DNA from: Planctomycetia bacterium
GTDB lineage: Bacteria; Planctomycetota; Planctomycetia; Gemmatales; HRBIN36
NCBI GenBank assembly: GCA_016795155.1
Contig: JAEUIE010000020.1
Span: forward strand, 1-34,086
DNA: 34,086 bases
Direction of reading: 5' to 3'
Each line of letters starts with the position of its first letter. Position 1 is the first letter of the stretch. Below the pieces are notes generated by a model. It was given only the letters and a program-made list of their open reading frames with translations, had not been told where the DNA came from and made no database searches. Shown piece after piece: positions 33,215 to 34,086 of this stretch. A program made the translations under genes and the position numbers.

Positions 33215-33360
33215 GTGGCAGCGGGTCAGCGGATGCGCGAGATAGGTGTTCTCGCGGGCCCCATGAGCCGCTGCCCCCTGCACGCGGCGAAACAGCAGGG
33301 GGCAACGGTATATAGTTACATCGAGATCACCAGTGCTTGCAATCCGTTGACCCCTGCCAC
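33215..33360. repeat. Repeat family A, full copy 3
   Basis: GTGGCAGCGGGTCAGCGGA at the left, ATCCGTTGACCCCTGCCAC at the right, and the internal CAGCAGGGGGCAACGG found in the copy at 171. Length 146 bp. Like copy 1, it lies about 30-450 bases inside an IS copy. Confidence 0.87.
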
Positions 33361-33440
33361 ATCAACTTTTGGCTGCCTGCTGATACCGATTGCAGTTGCG
33401 CTATGGCTGCTTGGGCAACGGCCTGTAGCGCTGAACTCCG

Positions 33441-33533
33441 TCACCCCTGCCGGGGTGAGAGTTTCACTTTTCTCTTTTCCAGGGGTTGCGCTTCGCTTAC
33501 CCCTGGCTACCAGCCATTGCCCCTCCGGGGCAA
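33441..33533. repeat. Cluster of three GC-rich hairpins (family D)
   Basis: TCACCCC-TGCC-GGGGTGA (33441-33458), CCAGGGG..CCCCTGG (33479-33506, around GCGCTTCGCTTA) and TTGCCCC-TCC-GGGGCAA (33517-33533). Three short perfect stems in 93 bases, ending 11 bases before the stop of the next minus-strand gene. Probably a composite of small palindromic repeats; it could end that transcript. Confidence 0.65.
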
Positions 33534-33543
33534 GAGCCACCAG

Positions 33544-33762
33544 TCATGATTGATCCCCATGACGTGATCCGAGAAGAAACGAAATGGCGATCAATACAAC
33601 ACCGACGGTTGGAAGCAGGAAATGGGCTAGAATCTTATTCGTAGTACGATCAGCAATCGACGAAAGTTCCATCCCGCAACCGAAAGGGATACTCATTATC
33701 AACAAGATGAACCCAGCCAGAAATGTAAAGAACCCAAGCTTATTCCATCTTTTACGCTGCAT
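33544..33762 (-). CDS. Small two-TM protein (72 aa)
   Basis: MQRKRWNKLGFFTFLAGFILLI begins with a basic stretch and a helix, then a polar loop (ELSSIADRTTNKILAHF) and a second helix (LLPTVGVVLIAISFLLG). The pattern is typical of small inner-membrane proteins of unknown function. It lies between hairpin cluster D and the right IS copy. Start ATG 33762; ribosome site weak. Could be a chance frame, but two well-formed helices with correct positive-inside bias favour a gene. Confidence 0.55.
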   Translation of the reverse strand: MQRKRWNKLGFFTFLAGFILLIMSIPFGCGMELSSIADRTTNKILAHFLLPTVGVVLIAISFLLGSRHGDQS

Positions 33763-33809
33763 AAATACCTCACCATCCAGTTCGGAAAACTCCGTAAGGT
33801 ATCAAGCTT

Positions 33810-34086
33810 CTTAGAGCATCTAACAAAATGAGCTAGTGCTTCTCGTCCAGTCAGGCTATGAGTTTGGCGAGCAAGGAGCACTGCTATGGCCAAACCGATT
33901 TTGGATGATCAACTCTGGGCATTGATTGAACCATTGTTGCCTGTACCCAAGAAGCGTCGAAAGCGTTATCCGGGCCGTAAGCCGATCAGCAACCGGCAAG
34001 CCCTCTGTGCCATTCTCTTCGTTCTCAAGACCGGCATTCCCTGGGAATCGTTGCCCCAGGAACTGGGTTGGGGAAGTGGCATGACA
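33810..34086 (+). mobile_element. IS5-family insertion sequence, 5' end only (right copy)
   Basis: Inverted relative to the copy at 1-142. The shared sequence begins CTTAGAGCATCTAACAAAAT at 33810; left of that the two differ. The element continues past the window. The two copies face outward from the 34-kb segment. Confidence 0.85.
33886..34086 (+). CDS. IS5-family (DUF4096) transposase, N-terminal fragment cut by window edge
   Basis: 67 codons: after the start shared with the left copy come PKKRRKRYPGRKPISNRQAL and CAILFVLKTGIPWESLP, the DUF4096 pattern of IS5-type transposases. The DDE catalytic region is beyond the window. An AAGGAG site at 33873-33878 lies seven bases before the ATG. No frameshift is seen in the part present. 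Confidence 0.88.
   Translation, partial: MAKPILDDQLWALIEPLLPVPKKRRKRYPGRKPISNRQALCAILFVLKTGIPWESLPQELGWGSGMT

Noticed and set aside
33215-33553. Plus-strand frame of 112 aa
   Set aside because: It consists of family A repeat and hairpin cluster D; no protein-like pattern.
1-34086. A 34-kb composite transposon
   Set aside because: The cargo is ordinary housekeeping genes with no sign of transfer, and the IS elements are incomplete in the window, so target duplications cannot be seen.

Overview
The window reads as a stretch of chromosome from a planctomycete, most likely of the Gemmatales. The reasons are the mix of genes (a fused FAD/Fe-S oxidase, a three-segment membrane coiled-coil protein, an orphan MoxR ATPase, ankyrin proteins, many small lineage-type hypothetical proteins), scattered housekeeping genes (pssA, rluD, trpA, folE, nuoD) outside their usual operons, and dense intergenic palindromic repeats. 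This placement is inference from content; no rRNA or other phylogenetic marker is present. I saw no tRNA, rRNA or CRISPR array.

Layout. Both ends lie in copies of one IS5/DUF4096-type insertion sequence, in opposite orientation and running off the window (1-142 and 33810-34086). From 470 to 9236 come a 68-aa protein, pssA, an RluD-type pseudouridine synthase, a small zinc-ribbon-like protein, an unknown protein, a long coiled-coil membrane protein, an MFS transporter and three membrane proteins of unknown role. From 9418 to 13144, all on the minus strand, are the ATP-dependent DNA ligase with its partner MBL-fold exonuclease, trpA, and a tiny gene coupled to trpA. From 13389 to 15571 are an unknown protein, an exported tandem HMA-like protein and folE. 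From 15759 to 21072 is a tight plus-strand operon: a sulfatase-fold protein lacking catalytic residues, an AsnB-type amidotransferase and two GT4 glycosyltransferases, probably for a surface or exported glycan. From 21213 to 23938 are a PII-like protein coupled to a one-TM protein, a secreted DUF6265-like protein and small unknowns. From 23965 to 32983, again minus strand, are a lone nuoD, a PpiC-type foldase, the fused oxidase, two ankyrin proteins (one with a Tat signal) and a MoxR ATPase. A two-TM protein precedes the right IS copy.

The most distinctive feature is the repeat load. Family B (four paired elements of about 130-140 bp and three single arms) forms stem-loops whose two strands change together. 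Family A (three copies of about 146-148 bp and one half copy) has 18-bp inverted ends. Members of both families sit against, or inside, the 3' ends of genes. They supply the stop codon of the DNA ligase and the last three residues plus stop of a glycosyltransferase, and they are read through in frame in a small ribbon-helix-helix-like gene. G/C-rich families C to F fill other gaps. No transposase for these repeats is encoded here.

No complete new defence or biosynthetic system stands out. The best leads are the repeat/gene-end relationship, the non-catalytic sulfatase-fold protein in the glycan operon, and the PII-like protein that has lost its C-terminal ATP-binding arginines and is coupled to a membrane protein.
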